From positions 3,844,001-3,908,000 of the forward strand of contig OZ245815.1 in NCBI GenBank assembly GCA_965228425.1: a stretch of 64,000 nt of DNA, read 5' to 3'. The DNA comes from JAJFJD01 sp965228425. Lineage in GTDB: Bacteria; Pseudomonadota; Alphaproteobacteria; UBA8366. The translations under genes were made by a program, and so were the position numbers. Positions 1 to 9,207 of the stretch are shown here, one piece after another (position 1 is the first letter of the stretch; the number at the start of each line of letters is the position of its first letter). Below the pieces are notes generated by a model, which worked only from the letters and a program-made list of their open reading frames with translations, searched no databases and was not told the origin of the DNA.

Positions 1-786
1 TCCGAAGCGCTCGAAGCATTGCGGCAGTCGCTGGATGGGTTCGGGATTCGCCTGGCCAAGGGTGCCGTCGTAAAACCCGCGCTCTTTGCCGGGATCCTTG
101 AGCAGGCCGCCGGCACCGACTTCGCCACCATGGTCAGCGACCTGGTGCTGCGCAGCCAGACCCAGGCTTTCTATGGCGCGGACGACGAGGGCCATTTCGG
201 ATTGGCGCTGCGGCGCTACTGCCATTTCACCTCGCCGATCCGCCGCTATGCGGATGTTCTGGTGCATCGGGCGCTGGTCTCGGCGCTGAAACTCGGCGAC
301 GGCGGCCTCAGCGAAAAAGACATCGATCAAATCGACGAGACGTCGGAGCATATCTCGATGACCGAGCGGCGCGCCGCCTTTGCGGAACGCGACACGATCG
401 ATCGGCTGACCACGGCCTATCTCGCCGACAGGGTGGGCGCCCAATTCAGCGCCCGGATTTCCGGTGTCGCCCGGTTCGGCCTGTTCGTCCGGCTCGACGA
501 AACCGGCGCCGACGGTCTCGTCCCGATGCGGTCGCTGCCGTCGGACTGGTACGAACATGACGAAGTCGGCCACCGGCTGGTGGGCGAGAAGTCCGGCCTG
601 ACCTATGCGCTGGGTGAAACGGTCACCGTCGAGCTGATGGAAGCGGATGTCGCCACCGGCAGCCTTGCCTTCACCATCATCGGCGAAAGCGGGCAAAAAT
701 CGGAAAACAGGGCCGGAAAAGGCCGCCCGCCCCGGCGGCGGCGGACATCCCGAAAGGCCAAGGGCCGGCGAAAACGAGGTAAATAA
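1..786 (+). CDS. rnr: Ribonuclease R, C-terminal part (cut by window edge)
   Basis: The reading frame is open from base 1, so the start lies outside the window; 261 codons are visible. The fragment holds the end of the RNB exoribonuclease domain, including the conserved HFTSPIRRYADVLVHRAL stretch at about residues 79-96. An S1 RNA-binding domain follows (GVARFGLFVRLDETGADG region), then a strongly basic Arg/Lys tail of about 30 residues. This order is typical of RNase R, a 3'-5' exonuclease that degrades structured RNA in the cytoplasm; RNase II lacks such a basic tail. It is followed after 99 bp by an S41 protease gene on the same strand. Confidence 0.95.
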   Translation, partial: SEALEALRQSLDGFGIRLAKGAVVKPALFAGILEQAAGTDFATMVSDLVLRSQTQAFYGADDEGHFGLALRRYCHFTSPIRRYADVLVHRALVSALKLGDGGLSEKDIDQIDETSEHISMTERRAAFAERDTIDRLTTAYLADRVGAQFSARISGVARFGLFVRLDETGADGLVPMRSLPSDWYEHDEVGHRLVGEKSGLTYALGETVTVELMEADVATGSLAFTIIGESGQKSENRAGKGRPPRRRRTSRKAKGRRKRGK

Positions 787-885
787 CCCGGACAAGCTTA
801 ACACCAGTGCGATATGCCGCTAACCTGTCTTTAGATCGGCAAAAAGCCGACGTAAAAAAATGTTGGCAGGGGTCAACGGTCAGGC

Positions 886-2508
886 ATGAAACGGCGCGGT
901 CCGAAGTTCTCTTCGCTCGCCGCCAAACCGGAAGCGCGCGAGATCGCCGCGCCGGTAACGCGGTCGCTGGCGGCCATCAAGGCCTTTGCGGGCCCGGTCA
1001 CGATGGCCTTTCTGTTGGGTTGTTCCGCGCCGGACAACAGCTTATCGCAGTTCTCTCAAGTCAGTTCCGAACAGATGCTGCGGGCCGGCTTCTCGGACAT
1101 TCAGCAAATCTACATCGACGAACCGAAGGTCGCCGAACTCGCCATCGCGGGGCTCCGCGGCTTACGGAAAATCGATCCGGCTGTGGACGTGGTCCGGAAA
1201 TCCGACGTGGTCACCATCCGCCGAGGCGACAACGTCGCCGGCTTCGCGAATGTACCGAAAGACAACGACCCCTACGCCTGGGCCACGATCGTGTCGAAGT
1301 TGATGGACGACGGCCGAAAACTGTCGCCTAAGCTGGGACAGGCCCGGACGGAGGAAATCTATACCGCCTTGTTTGACAGCCTCGCCACGAATCTCGACCC
1401 CTACTCCCGTTATTCTGGGGCGGTTGAGGCACAGGACAATCGTGCGAGCCGCGACGGGTTCGGCGGAATCGGCGTCACCATCGTGCCGCATACCGACGGC
1501 GTGGAGATTACCGAGGTCGTCAGCGGCCTGCCGGCGGACCGCGCCGGGCTGAAGCGTGGCGACCGCATCCTGTCGATCAACGGCCGTGTCATCTCCAGTC
1601 TTGGATTACGGCGGATTGCGCGCCTGTTACAAGGCCCGGTCGGGCGCTCGGTCGATCTTGCCGTGCGTCGGAAGAACAACCCAGCGTCCCTGCAGATGTC
1701 GGTACCGCGTACCCACATCACGCCGCAATCGGTCTTCTATCGGATGGAGGAAGACGTCGCGGTCATCGAGATTACCAGTTTCAACTCCGAAACCGCGTCT
1801 TCGGTCGCACAATCGGTCTTCCGGGCGCGGCATCAGAAAGGCGTCAACCTGCGCGGCATCGTGTTGGACCTCCGCGACAATCCCGGCGGCCTGCTGCACC
1901 AGGCGGTCCGGATCGCGGACCTCTTCGTTGAGCGCGGCCGGATCGTCTCGACGCGCGGCCGGCACCGCGACAGCCTGCAATACTTCGATGCAACGCCGGG
2001 CGATATCGCGAACAACCTTCCCATGGCGGTCCTGTTGAACGGATATTCGGCCTCGGCCGCAGAAATTCTGGCCGCCGCGCTGCAAGACAACGATCGCGCG
2101 ATCCTGATCGGAACCACCAGCTACGGCAAAGGGACGGTACAGACGGTCCTGCGAATGCCGAATGACGGCGAACTCGTCCTGACCTGGGCACGGCTCTATG
2201 CCCCGTCCGGATACAATATGAACGGTCTTGGCGTCGTTCCCACCATCTGCACCACGAAAGAGGGTAGCGCAGAAGAAATCGTACAGCGCGCGCTGGCAAC
2301 CGAAGACGGCAGGTCGCATCGAATGTTGTCGATCCGCCGGACATATCAAAAAGCGAGCGTCGCGGACCGCAAGATGTTGTCCTCATACTGTCCGGCGAGC
2401 GCGAGCCGTCAGGGCGACGTCGACCTGAAGGTTGCCAGGATGCTGTTAACCGTGCAGAAAAGCTATATGCGAACGATCCATCTGGCACGCACGGCGAATG
2501 GTCTCTGA
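886..2508 (+). CDS. S41 C-terminal processing peptidase, predicted lipoprotein
   Basis: This 540-residue protein cleaves proteins from their C-termini in the periplasm or at the inner membrane. A long basic N-terminus leads into a hydrophobic stretch ending in a lipobox (AFLLGC, Cys46), suggesting lipidation. A PDZ domain spans about residues 192-262 (GGIGVTIV, GLPADRAGLKRGDRILSING). The S41 peptidase domain follows with DLRDNPGG at 328-335. The Ser/Lys dyad fits Ser390 in SASAAE and Lys415 in YGKGTVQ, spaced 25 apart as in CtpA. About 150 residues between the lipobox and the PDZ domain are not recognised. The stop overlaps the NUDIX gene start by 11 bp, so the two are probably cotranscribed. 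Confidence 0.88.
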   Translation: MKRRGPKFSSLAAKPEAREIAAPVTRSLAAIKAFAGPVTMAFLLGCSAPDNSLSQFSQVSSEQMLRAGFSDIQQIYIDEPKVAELAIAGLRGLRKIDPAVDVVRKSDVVTIRRGDNVAGFANVPKDNDPYAWATIVSKLMDDGRKLSPKLGQARTEEIYTALFDSLATNLDPYSRYSGAVEAQDNRASRDGFGGIGVTIVPHTDGVEITEVVSGLPADRAGLKRGDRILSINGRVISSLGLRRIARLLQGPVGRSVDLAVRRKNNPASLQMSVPRTHITPQSVFYRMEEDVAVIEITSFNSETASSVAQSVFRARHQKGVNLRGIVLDLRDNPGGLLHQAVRIADLFVERGRIVSTRGRHRDSLQYFDATPGDIANNLPMAVLLNGYSASAAEILAAALQDNDRAILIGTTSYGKGTVQTVLRMPNDGELVLTWARLYAPSGYNMNGLGVVPTICTTKEGSAEEIVQRALATEDGRSHRMLSIRRTYQKASVADRKMLSSYCPASASRQGDVDLKVARMLLTVQKSYMRTIHLARTANGL

Positions 2509-3208
2509 CGGTTCATCCTCCGACACGCCACAATCCCAGGAAGCAGTAACACCACGCGACGCGGCCAGCCTCGTGTTGGTCCGCGAAAACGACCGCGGGC
2601 CCGAAGTCCTGATGGGCAAACGTCCTGATTCGTCCCGTTTTATGCCGGGCGTCTACGTATTTCCCGGCGGGGGCCTAGAAGAAGACGACTTTCGCCTACA
2701 GACCGACTTCCCCCTGGCCGACCATGTTGTCGAACGGATGGGCCGGCAAAGCGACGAAGACTTGGCGCGCGCCCTGGCCTGGGCCGCGGTCCGCGAGACC
2801 TGGGAAGAGACCGGCATACTACTGGGGACTCCCGGCCCGGCGCCCAATCCGCGGAATTGCGAAACCCTAAGTGCTTATGATGCCGCCGGACTGACGCCCG
2901 ACCTGACGGGCCTCGACTATCTGATGCGCGCGGTGACGCCGCCCTATCTGCCAATTCGATTCAATACCCGGTTCTTCATCGTCGACGCCGGCCAGGCACA
3001 AGGCCGTCTCGAACCGCGGGAAGAGTTAGAGCATGTGACCTGGCATAGCATCGACGATGCGCTCGACCTGCACATCATCAACGTGACAGCTATCGTCCTG
3101 AACGCGGCGCGCGACTACTGGCAAGACCGGCCCAAACCGGACGCCAACCGCCCCTCGCCCATGTTCACCCAACACGAGCCCGGCGAAATCATTCTGCTTG
3201 ATGAATAG
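2498..3208 (+). CDS. NUDIX hydrolase with interrupted Nudix box
   Basis: This 236-residue predicted nucleoside-diphosphate-X hydrolase shows a PGGGLEEDD loop at about 56-64 and the catalytic helix RETWEETGILL at 99-109. In a standard Nudix box (G-x5-E-x7-REUxEExGU) the two parts are about 14 residues apart; here they are about 40 apart, so an insertion splits the motif. That layout recalls the NUDT19 / acyl-CoA diphosphatase-like group, but the substrate cannot be read from sequence. The ATG at 2498 lies inside the end of the S41 protease gene, which implies translational coupling. The gene for ribosomal protein L33 follows after 77 bp. Confidence 0.85.
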   Translation: MVSDGSSSDTPQSQEAVTPRDAASLVLVRENDRGPEVLMGKRPDSSRFMPGVYVFPGGGLEEDDFRLQTDFPLADHVVERMGRQSDEDLARALAWAAVRETWEETGILLGTPGPAPNPRNCETLSAYDAAGLTPDLTGLDYLMRAVTPPYLPIRFNTRFFIVDAGQAQGRLEPREELEHVTWHSIDDALDLHIINVTAIVLNAARDYWQDRPKPDANRPSPMFTQHEPGEIILLDE

Positions 3209-3285
3209 GCTTGACTTGCCGCGCATCAACTGCCATTTAGCGGATAGAAATTCGACCAAAATCCTTGTGTTAACGGGTATTTACC

Positions 3286-3453
3286 ATGGCTAAACCGAGC
3301 ACTATCCTGGTCAAATTAGTGAGCACCGCCGACACGGGCTACTATTACGTGACCAAGAAAAACCCGCGGAATCAGACCGAAAAGATGGAATTCAAGAAAT
3401 ACGATCCGGTGGCGCGCAAGCATGTCCTGTTCAAGGAAGGGCGTATCAAATAA
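3286..3453 (+). CDS. rpmG: 50S ribosomal protein L33
   Basis: This short ORF encodes 55 residues starting MAKPSTILVKLVSTADTG and ending LFKEGRIK, the usual length and pattern of bacterial L33. It has YYVTKKNPRN in the middle and the KMEFKKYDPVARKH core. L33 sits in the large subunit near the E site. There are no Cys pairs, so this is the zinc-free (C-) form. A strong terminator hairpin follows 27 bp after the stop. Its place between a NUDIX gene and divK is a familiar alphaproteobacterial order. Confidence 0.96.
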   Translation: MAKPSTILVKLVSTADTGYYYVTKKNPRNQTEKMEFKKYDPVARKHVLFKEGRIK

Positions 3454-3480
3454 CCGTCCCGCGCTTGCCGAAATGCCATA

Positions 3481-3505
3481 AGGCCGCCCATTCGGCGGCC
3501 TTTTT
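3481..3505 (+). terminator. Rho-independent terminator after rpmG
   Basis: A perfect 8-bp stem (AGGCCGCC / GGCGGCCT) with a 5-base loop (CATTC) runs directly into TTTTT. It lies between the convergent rpmG and divK genes and ends rpmG transcription on the plus strand. The stem alone could also act on the minus strand, but no T-run is present on that side. Confidence 0.9.
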
Positions 3506-3532
3506 CATTGGTCGAATAATCGTGGGCCGGCC

Positions 3533-3898
3533 TTAATTGAGATATCTTTCGACCGTTTCTAGGAAGTTGGCGACCGAAATCGGCTTCGAGATATAGGCCT
3601 CGCAGCCGCCCTCCCGGATCTTCTCCTCGTCGCCCTTCATGGCGAAGGCCGTCACGGCGATGACCGGGATAGACCGAAGTTCCTCGTCTTCCTTCAGCCA
3701 TTTCGTCACCTCGAGACCCGAAACTTCCGGAAGCTGAATATCCATCAGGATCAAATCGGGGCGATGGGTCCGCGCCAGTTTGAGCGCCTCCATACCATCC
3801 TGCGATTGCAGCACGTCATACCCTTGCGCTTCGAGAAGATCGTGAAAGAGCTTCATATTGAGCTCATTATCTTCAACGACGAGAATCGACTTAGCCAT
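3533..3898 (-). CDS. divK: Single-domain response regulator, DivK-like
   Basis: This is a 121-residue CheY-fold receiver domain with no output domain. The acidic pocket is Glu9/Asp10, the phosphoacceptor is Asp53 (LILMDIQLP), and the conserved Thr83 and Lys105 (YISKP) are present. In Caulobacter, DivK relays phosphate in the PleC/DivJ cell-cycle circuit. The frame is open further upstream, but the ATG at 3898 (MAKSILVVEDN) is chosen because it begins at the first beta strand. The gene is transcribed away from the ROK kinase and dinB; divK next to dinB is common in alphaproteobacteria, which supports the DivK call over a generic CheY-like protein. Confidence 0.88.
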   Translation of the reverse strand: MAKSILVVEDNELNMKLFHDLLEAQGYDVLQSQDGMEALKLARTHRPDLILMDIQLPEVSGLEVTKWLKEDEELRSIPVIAVTAFAMKGDEEKIREGGCEAYISKPISVANFLETVERYLN

Positions 3899-4055
3899 CA
3901 AATATACCTTTGCACATAATTTCACGGTGCATAGCCATATGTATTACTCGCCCGGCAAAACCGGCGCAATGGGCAAGGCCCGCATTTAAATTGGCAGGAG
4001 ACCAAGCCACACCAATGGCTGGACCCTTTCCCGCTGTGATAGGCTGGAAAAAGAC

Positions 4056-4979
4056 ATGTCCAAGTTTCGCATCGGCGTAGATATCGGCGGCACGAAGATC
4101 GAGGCCGCCGCGCTTGACCGGGACGGCGCCTTCGCCGTTCGGCAACGGGTCGCAACGCCTCAAGACGATTACGCAGCCGCCCTCGACACCATCGTACGCC
4201 TCGTCCAGACCGTCGAAGCGGAGATCGGTGAGCAGGCGCCCGCTGGGTTCGGCATACCGGGAACGATTTCACCGGCCACCGGCGTCGTGAAAAATGCCTA
4301 TAACTCCCCGTTCAATGGACATCCGCTCGACCGGGACATCGCGGACCGTCTCGGACGACCGATCCGCATGATGAACGATGCAAATTGCTTCGCCCTGTCC
4401 GAGGCCGTCGATGGCGCGGCGGCCGGCGCTGAGATTGTCTTCGGGGTCATTCTCGGCACCGGGTGCGGCGGCGGGATCGTCATCAACGGCCGACCGGTCC
4501 GGGGCCTCAACGCCATTGCCGGCGAATGGGGTCACAATCCGCTGCCATGGCTCGGCGCGAAGGATCAGCCGGCACGCGTTTGTAGCTGCGGCAAGACCGG
4601 GTGTATCGAAACCTTTCTTTCGGGCACCGGATTCGCGGCGCATCACAACGCCGCCACCGGTTCGACGTTGGAGGCTCATGAGATCGTTGCGCTTGCGGCA
4701 CAAGGCGACGACGACGCCCATCGCAGTTTCGAGCAATATCAGGACCGGCTGGCGCGGGCGCTGGCCAGCATCATCAACGTGCTGGACCCGGACGTCATCG
4801 TTCTCGGCGGCGGCATGTCCAACGCGGCCGATCTGTATGTATCCATACCGAAACGCTGGACCGATTGGGTCTTCTCGGATCGGGTCGAGACCCGGTTGGC
4901 ACCGCCCAAATACGGCGATTCGAGCGGGGTGCGCGGCGCGGCATGGCTTTGGCCCGGTGATGCGGAGACCGCCGAATGA
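4056..4979 (+). CDS. ROK-family sugar kinase
   Basis: This 307-residue cytosolic sugar kinase has the ATP-binding DIGGTK motif near residue 8 and the phosphate loop GTGCGGGIVINGRP. The ROK signature GEWGHNPLP and the zinc-binding motif CSCGKTGCIE follow, then ETFLSGTG. These features are those of fructokinase, N-acetylglucosamine kinase or glucokinase of the ROK type; the exact sugar cannot be decided. It is about the normal length. Its stop overlaps the ATG of dinB by 4 bp (ATGA), so the two genes are translationally coupled, though no functional link is obvious. Confidence 0.88.
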   Translation: MSKFRIGVDIGGTKIEAAALDRDGAFAVRQRVATPQDDYAAALDTIVRLVQTVEAEIGEQAPAGFGIPGTISPATGVVKNAYNSPFNGHPLDRDIADRLGRPIRMMNDANCFALSEAVDGAAAGAEIVFGVILGTGCGGGIVINGRPVRGLNAIAGEWGHNPLPWLGAKDQPARVCSCGKTGCIETFLSGTGFAAHHNAATGSTLEAHEIVALAAQGDDDAHRSFEQYQDRLARALASIINVLDPDVIVLGGGMSNAADLYVSIPKRWTDWVFSDRVETRLAPPKYGDSSGVRGAAWLWPGDAETAE

Positions 4980-6253
4980 GCGATATCCCGTTTCTTTGCC
5001 GGGATTGCCTCGCCACGTTCAGGGAGCCAATCGACGGCGTGCCGCCTCGGCGCTGTGCCGAATGCGGCTCGCCCCGGATCATCGGACACCCGGAACTGCA
5101 TGACCTGTCGATCGCGCATATCGACTGCGACGCCTTCTATGCGTCCGTGGAAAAACGGGACAATCCGTCCCTGACGAACAAGCCGGTCATCGTCGGGGGC
5201 GGCCGGCGCGGCGTGGTCGCGGCAGCCTGCTATGTCGCCCGGCTATACGGCGTCCGGTCGGCCATGCCCATGTTCAAAGCGCTCCAAGCCTGTCCGGATG
5301 CCGTTGTGATCCGGCCGGACATGGGAAAATACCGCGAGGCGGGGATGCAGATCCGCGAGTTGATGCGCAGCGTCACGCCGCTTGTGCAACCGCTGTCGAT
5401 CGACGAAGCCTTCCTCGACCTCACCGGCACGGAAACGCTGCACCACGGCAGTCCCGCCCTGACGCTGGCACGGCTGGTGCTGCGGATCGAGGGGGAAGCC
5501 GGCGTCACCGCCAGCATCGGTCTTAGCTACAACAAATTTCTGGCCAAGATCGCCTCCGATTTGAATAAACCGAAGGGCTTCGCCGTGATCGGCCGAGCAC
5601 AGGCGCTGCCCTTCCTCGCGCCGCAGCCGGTTGGGATCCTCTGGGGTGTGGGAAAGTCGCTGCAATCGAAATTACGGCGGGACGGCATCACGACTATAGG
5701 TCAGCTTCAGCAGCGCGAAGAAGCGGATTTGGTGGCGCGCTATGGTTCGATCGGCAGCCGCCTGTATCACTTTTCCCGGGGCGAAGACGACCGGAAGGTC
5801 ACCCCCAACTCACCAACCAAGAGCATTTCGGCGGAAACCACCTTCGGCGTGGATATCGCCGAGGCGAGCGACCTGGCCGAGCGGATTTGGCCGCTGTGCC
5901 AGAAGGTGGCCGATCGGCTGGTTGCCAAGCGGCTTGCGGGGCAAACGGTCACGCTGAAGCTGAAAAGCGCCGATTTCCAGATCATCACCCGAAGCCGGCG
6001 CATCCGCGAGCCGACCCAGCGGGCCGAGGCTCTATACCAAACCGCGCTCCCCCTGATCGAAAAAGAATCCGACGGGCGACTCTTCCGGCTGATCGGTATC
6101 GGGGCTGCCGATCTCACCGACCCGCACGAGGCGGACCTACCGGACCTCTTCTCGACGGATGCAGCGGGTGGCGACAAGACCGAAAAGGCCTTAGACGCCG
6201 CGCAAGAGAAACTGGGAATGGGTGTCGTCCGGCGTGGTCGGCATGCGACGTAA
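4976..6253 (+). CDS. dinB: DNA polymerase IV with N-terminal zinc-ribbon extension
   Basis: This is a 425-residue Y-family translesion polymerase. The catalytic palm starts at about residue 45 with AHIDCDAFYASVE (Asp50, Asp52), then SIDEAFLDL, the HhH region (GVGKSLQSKL) and a little-finger domain. Ahead of the normal Pol IV start is an extension of about 44 residues with two CxxC pairs (Cys8/Cys11, Cys27/Cys30), which looks like a small zinc ribbon. The start at 4976 overlaps the preceding stop as ATGA, so the extension is probably translated. A beta-clamp binding motif may lie in the region LPDLFS near residue 385. Confidence 0.95.
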   Translation: MSDIPFLCRDCLATFREPIDGVPPRRCAECGSPRIIGHPELHDLSIAHIDCDAFYASVEKRDNPSLTNKPVIVGGGRRGVVAAACYVARLYGVRSAMPMFKALQACPDAVVIRPDMGKYREAGMQIRELMRSVTPLVQPLSIDEAFLDLTGTETLHHGSPALTLARLVLRIEGEAGVTASIGLSYNKFLAKIASDLNKPKGFAVIGRAQALPFLAPQPVGILWGVGKSLQSKLRRDGITTIGQLQQREEADLVARYGSIGSRLYHFSRGEDDRKVTPNSPTKSISAETTFGVDIAEASDLAERIWPLCQKVADRLVAKRLAGQTVTLKLKSADFQIITRSRRIREPTQRAEALYQTALPLIEKESDGRLFRLIGIGAADLTDPHEADLPDLFSTDAAGGDKTEKALDAAQEKLGMGVVRRGRHAT

Positions 6254-6273
6254 GTTCGCCCAACCGACCATTG

Positions 6274-7122
6274 TCAGCACTTGGCCTTTTTCAGCGGCTC
6301 AAAGAGCTTCAATTTCCCGCGAACGGTGAAATCGCCGTAATTCATCGTCAGTTCCGGCACGACGCCGTTCTTCTGAAGATAGATCGACATCTCGAATTCC
6401 GGCATCGCCGCTTTTCCCTCTTGCGGGAAGACGGCAATACTGACCGGCCAGACCGGGGCAGCGTCCGATAGGACATCCGGCTTGCCGCCCGGCGGGAGGG
6501 GGCGCTTCGGCAGGATGAATGCACTCATGGTCGACGGACCTTTGACCTCGGCGCCGTCGAAAACAGGCCGCCGGTCGAATTTTTCGCCGGCCTCCGCCTT
6601 GCGCATTAAGTCAAGCGTATGCGCGGTTGGAAAGGACGTCCCGGCCGGCAATTTGATGGTTTTCTTCCCGGGCTTCTGGAACGTGGCGACGCCGGGTCCG
6701 CCGATGCTTTCCAAGGTGGCCTTGCCTTCGACCTCGCCGTCTTCCTGCGCCTCGCCACCGGCGGTGGACCGTTTGACGTAGAAACGGTATTTGAGACCGT
6801 CTTTCGACTCCCAATTCGCGTAGCTGGCGGAAATCTGCACGGGCGATCCGTCGCCGCGCACGACCTGCATGACGTAACGCTGCTCGATAATCCAGCCGTC
6901 ACAACTATCGGCCCAATCGTAGCTGAGCACGCCGGTCACATCGACCACGCCGCTGCCGGACCGCGCCTTGTCCAGCCGAAGTTCGTACCCGGCACGATGG
7001 GGAACGATATCCGACGTATCGGCGGCCGCGGCGGCCGCCGGCAGCGACGATACGGCGCACGCCACCGCCATCCCGGCCAAACCGGTCGGCAATCCAGCAA
7101 CACTCATTCGCATGTTCAGCAC
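6274..7122 (-). CDS. eipB: Cell-envelope integrity protein EipB (DUF1849)
   Basis: This 282-residue periplasmic protein has an Ala-rich signal peptide covering roughly residues 1-34. The mature part follows the DUF1849 pattern: VPHRAGYELRL, then GVLSYDWADSCDGW and QRYVMQV. Cys74 (DSCDGW) and the final residue Cys282 (KKAKC) match the conserved disulfide pair reported for Brucella EipB, a beta-spiral protein needed for envelope integrity. The exact start is uncertain: Met4 or Met6 would give a more standard signal peptide. It faces dinB end to end and has its own upstream region. Confidence 0.88.
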   Translation of the reverse strand: MLNMRMSVAGLPTGLAGMAVACAVSSLPAAAAAADTSDIVPHRAGYELRLDKARSGSGVVDVTGVLSYDWADSCDGWIIEQRYVMQVVRGDGSPVQISASYANWESKDGLKYRFYVKRSTAGGEAQEDGEVEGKATLESIGGPGVATFQKPGKKTIKLPAGTSFPTAHTLDLMRKAEAGEKFDRRPVFDGAEVKGPSTMSAFILPKRPLPPGGKPDVLSDAAPVWPVSIAVFPQEGKAAMPEFEMSIYLQKNGVVPELTMNYGDFTVRGKLKLFEPLKKAKC

Positions 7123-7236
7123 AGTCTTATAAGCCTCCGTGTCCCACTATATGGGGTCGGTGCAGGCGTTCTACCACAATCGCCATGTACCGCGGGGCAT
7201 TCCCTGCCCCCTGACGACAATGTTACTGCGCTCTGT

Positions 7237-9021
7237 TTAATCTTTCTTTTCCGGCGGCAGGCTTACCCGGATGTGCAGTTCCCGCAACCTTTCGGCATCC
7301 ACGTCGTTCGGCGCGCCCATCATCAAGTCCTGCGCCTGCTGGTTCATGGGAAATGCCACGACCTCCCGAAGATTGGGCTCGTCCGCAATCAACATGACGA
7401 TCCGATCGATCCCCGGCGCGGACCCACCATGCGGCGGCGCCCCGTATTTCAGCGCGTTGATCATGCCCCCGAAGCGGGATTCGACCGCGTCCTTATCGTA
7501 ACCGGCGATGTCGAAAGCCTTATACATGATCTCCGGCAAGTGATTCCGGATGGCGCCCGAAGATAGCTCGACGCCGTTGCAGACGATATCATATTGATAT
7601 GCCTTGATTTTCAGCGGATCCATCGTCTCCAACGCCTCGAGACCGCCTTGCGGCATCGAAAACGGGTTATGGCTGAACTCGATGCGCCCGGAATCTTCGT
7701 CCAGCTCATACATCGGATAGTCCACGATCCAGCAGAACTTGAAGCACCCTTTCTCGATCAGATCGAGGTCCTCGGCGACCTTGATCCGCACGACGCCTGC
7801 AAACGACGCCGCGGCATTGGGCTTGTCGCAAGCGAAGAACACCGCATCGCCGTCGCCGAGCCCGGTCGCTTCCTTGATGGCCGAGACCCGCTCGTCCTCC
7901 AGGTTTCGTGCGATCGGTCCTTTGCCGCCGCCGTCCTCGAAAACGATATAGCCGAGGCCCGCCGCACCCTGCTCACGCGCCCAATCGTTCAGCTTGTCGA
8001 AATAGCTCCTCGGCTGCCCGCCCGCACCCGGCGCGGGCACAGCGCGAACGACCGCCCCGCCCTCGACCGCCTTGGCGAAAATCCCGAAATTCGACCCGCG
8101 AAAGGCTTCCGTCACATCGCTGATCTCGAACGGAATGCGCAAATCCGGCTTGTCGCTGCCGTATTTCATCATGGCTTCGTCGAAGGGTATGCGCGGGAAC
8201 GGCGGCTTGGTGACGCTGCGGCCTTCGGCGAACTCCTCGAAGACACCGGCGAGAACCGGCTCGAGCGCGTCGAACACATCCTCCTGGGTGACGAAGGACA
8301 TCTCCAGGTCGAGTTGGTAGAACTCACCGGGCGAACGATCCGCGCGCGCATCCTCGTCCCGGAAACACGGGGCAATCTGGAAGTACCGGTCGAAGCCGGC
8401 GATCATGGTCAATTGCTTGAACTGCTGCGGCGCTTGCGGCAGCGCGTAAAACTGTCCCGGATGAAGCCGGCTCGGCACGAGAAAATCTCGCGCGCCCTCG
8501 GGCGAAGACGACGTCAGGATCGGCGTTTGGAATTCGGTGAAGCCAGAATCGGTCATGCGCCGCCGGATCGACGAGATCACCTGCGATCGCAATACGATAT
8601 TCCGGTGCAATTCCTCCCGCCGCAGATCCAGGAAACGGTAGCGCAGCCGAATATCCTCGGGATAGCCGGCATCCTGGTTGACCGGCATTGGCAATTGTTC
8701 GGCGACCGCCTGGACCGTGACCTCTTCAATGCGAAGCTCGACCTCGCCGGTCGGGATCGACGGATTGATCGTATCGTCGGTGCGCCGCGCCACCGGTCCC
8801 TGAACGGTGATGACCGATTCATTACTCAGATTTTCGACCGACGCGAAGACCGGGCTGGAGATATCGACGACGCATTGCGTGATGCCATAGTGATCGCGCA
8901 GGTCGATGAACATCAGGTTGCCGTGATCGCGCGTGCGATGGACCCAGCCGGAAAGCCGGACGACCTCGCCCGCATCGTCGACTCGGAGTTGGCCACAGGT
9001 ATGGGTGCGATATTGGTGCAT
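7237..9021 (-). CDS. aspS: Aspartyl-tRNA synthetase
   Basis: This 594-residue class II aminoacyl-tRNA synthetase charges tRNA-Asp, and possibly tRNA-Asn if no AsnRS is present. The N-terminal OB-fold anticodon domain begins MHQYRTHTCGQL and contains SGWVHRTRDHG. Motif 2 is FRDEDARADRSPGEFYQLD, followed by the bacterial GAD insertion (about 290-420). Motif 3 contains PGIDRIVMLIADEPN near the C-terminus. The ATG at 9021 is chosen because it begins at the family N-terminus; the frame is open 35 codons further upstream without homology. It is divergent from rnd across a 186-bp gap. Confidence 0.97.
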   Translation of the reverse strand: MHQYRTHTCGQLRVDDAGEVVRLSGWVHRTRDHGNLMFIDLRDHYGITQCVVDISSPVFASVENLSNESVITVQGPVARRTDDTINPSIPTGEVELRIEEVTVQAVAEQLPMPVNQDAGYPEDIRLRYRFLDLRREELHRNIVLRSQVISSIRRRMTDSGFTEFQTPILTSSSPEGARDFLVPSRLHPGQFYALPQAPQQFKQLTMIAGFDRYFQIAPCFRDEDARADRSPGEFYQLDLEMSFVTQEDVFDALEPVLAGVFEEFAEGRSVTKPPFPRIPFDEAMMKYGSDKPDLRIPFEISDVTEAFRGSNFGIFAKAVEGGAVVRAVPAPGAGGQPRSYFDKLNDWAREQGAAGLGYIVFEDGGGKGPIARNLEDERVSAIKEATGLGDGDAVFFACDKPNAAASFAGVVRIKVAEDLDLIEKGCFKFCWIVDYPMYELDEDSGRIEFSHNPFSMPQGGLEALETMDPLKIKAYQYDIVCNGVELSSGAIRNHLPEIMYKAFDIAGYDKDAVESRFGGMINALKYGAPPHGGSAPGIDRIVMLIADEPNLREVVAFPMNQQAQDLMMGAPNDVDAERLRELHIRVSLPPEKKD

Positions 9022-9207
9022 GAATTGTCCTGAGATCAGGGGCGTATACGGTCGCCGCGCAAAGGCCATGGATTCGGGCGGTTTGTCAAGGCATCCGCGA
9101 TAGTTAGCGGCGTCCTTGCGATCCACGGTGTGGCCGCGCGGCCACCCGGATCGGTAGCACTTTTGCGGACCTTTCCCCGATTCCGATTTGCGTGTATTTC
9201 AACTGAT

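Noticed and set aside
7594..9033. Long plus-strand open frame of 479 codons across aspS
   Set aside because: It is the antisense shadow of a clear AspRS gene in high-GC DNA, and its translation is Arg/Asp/His-rich without any family motif.
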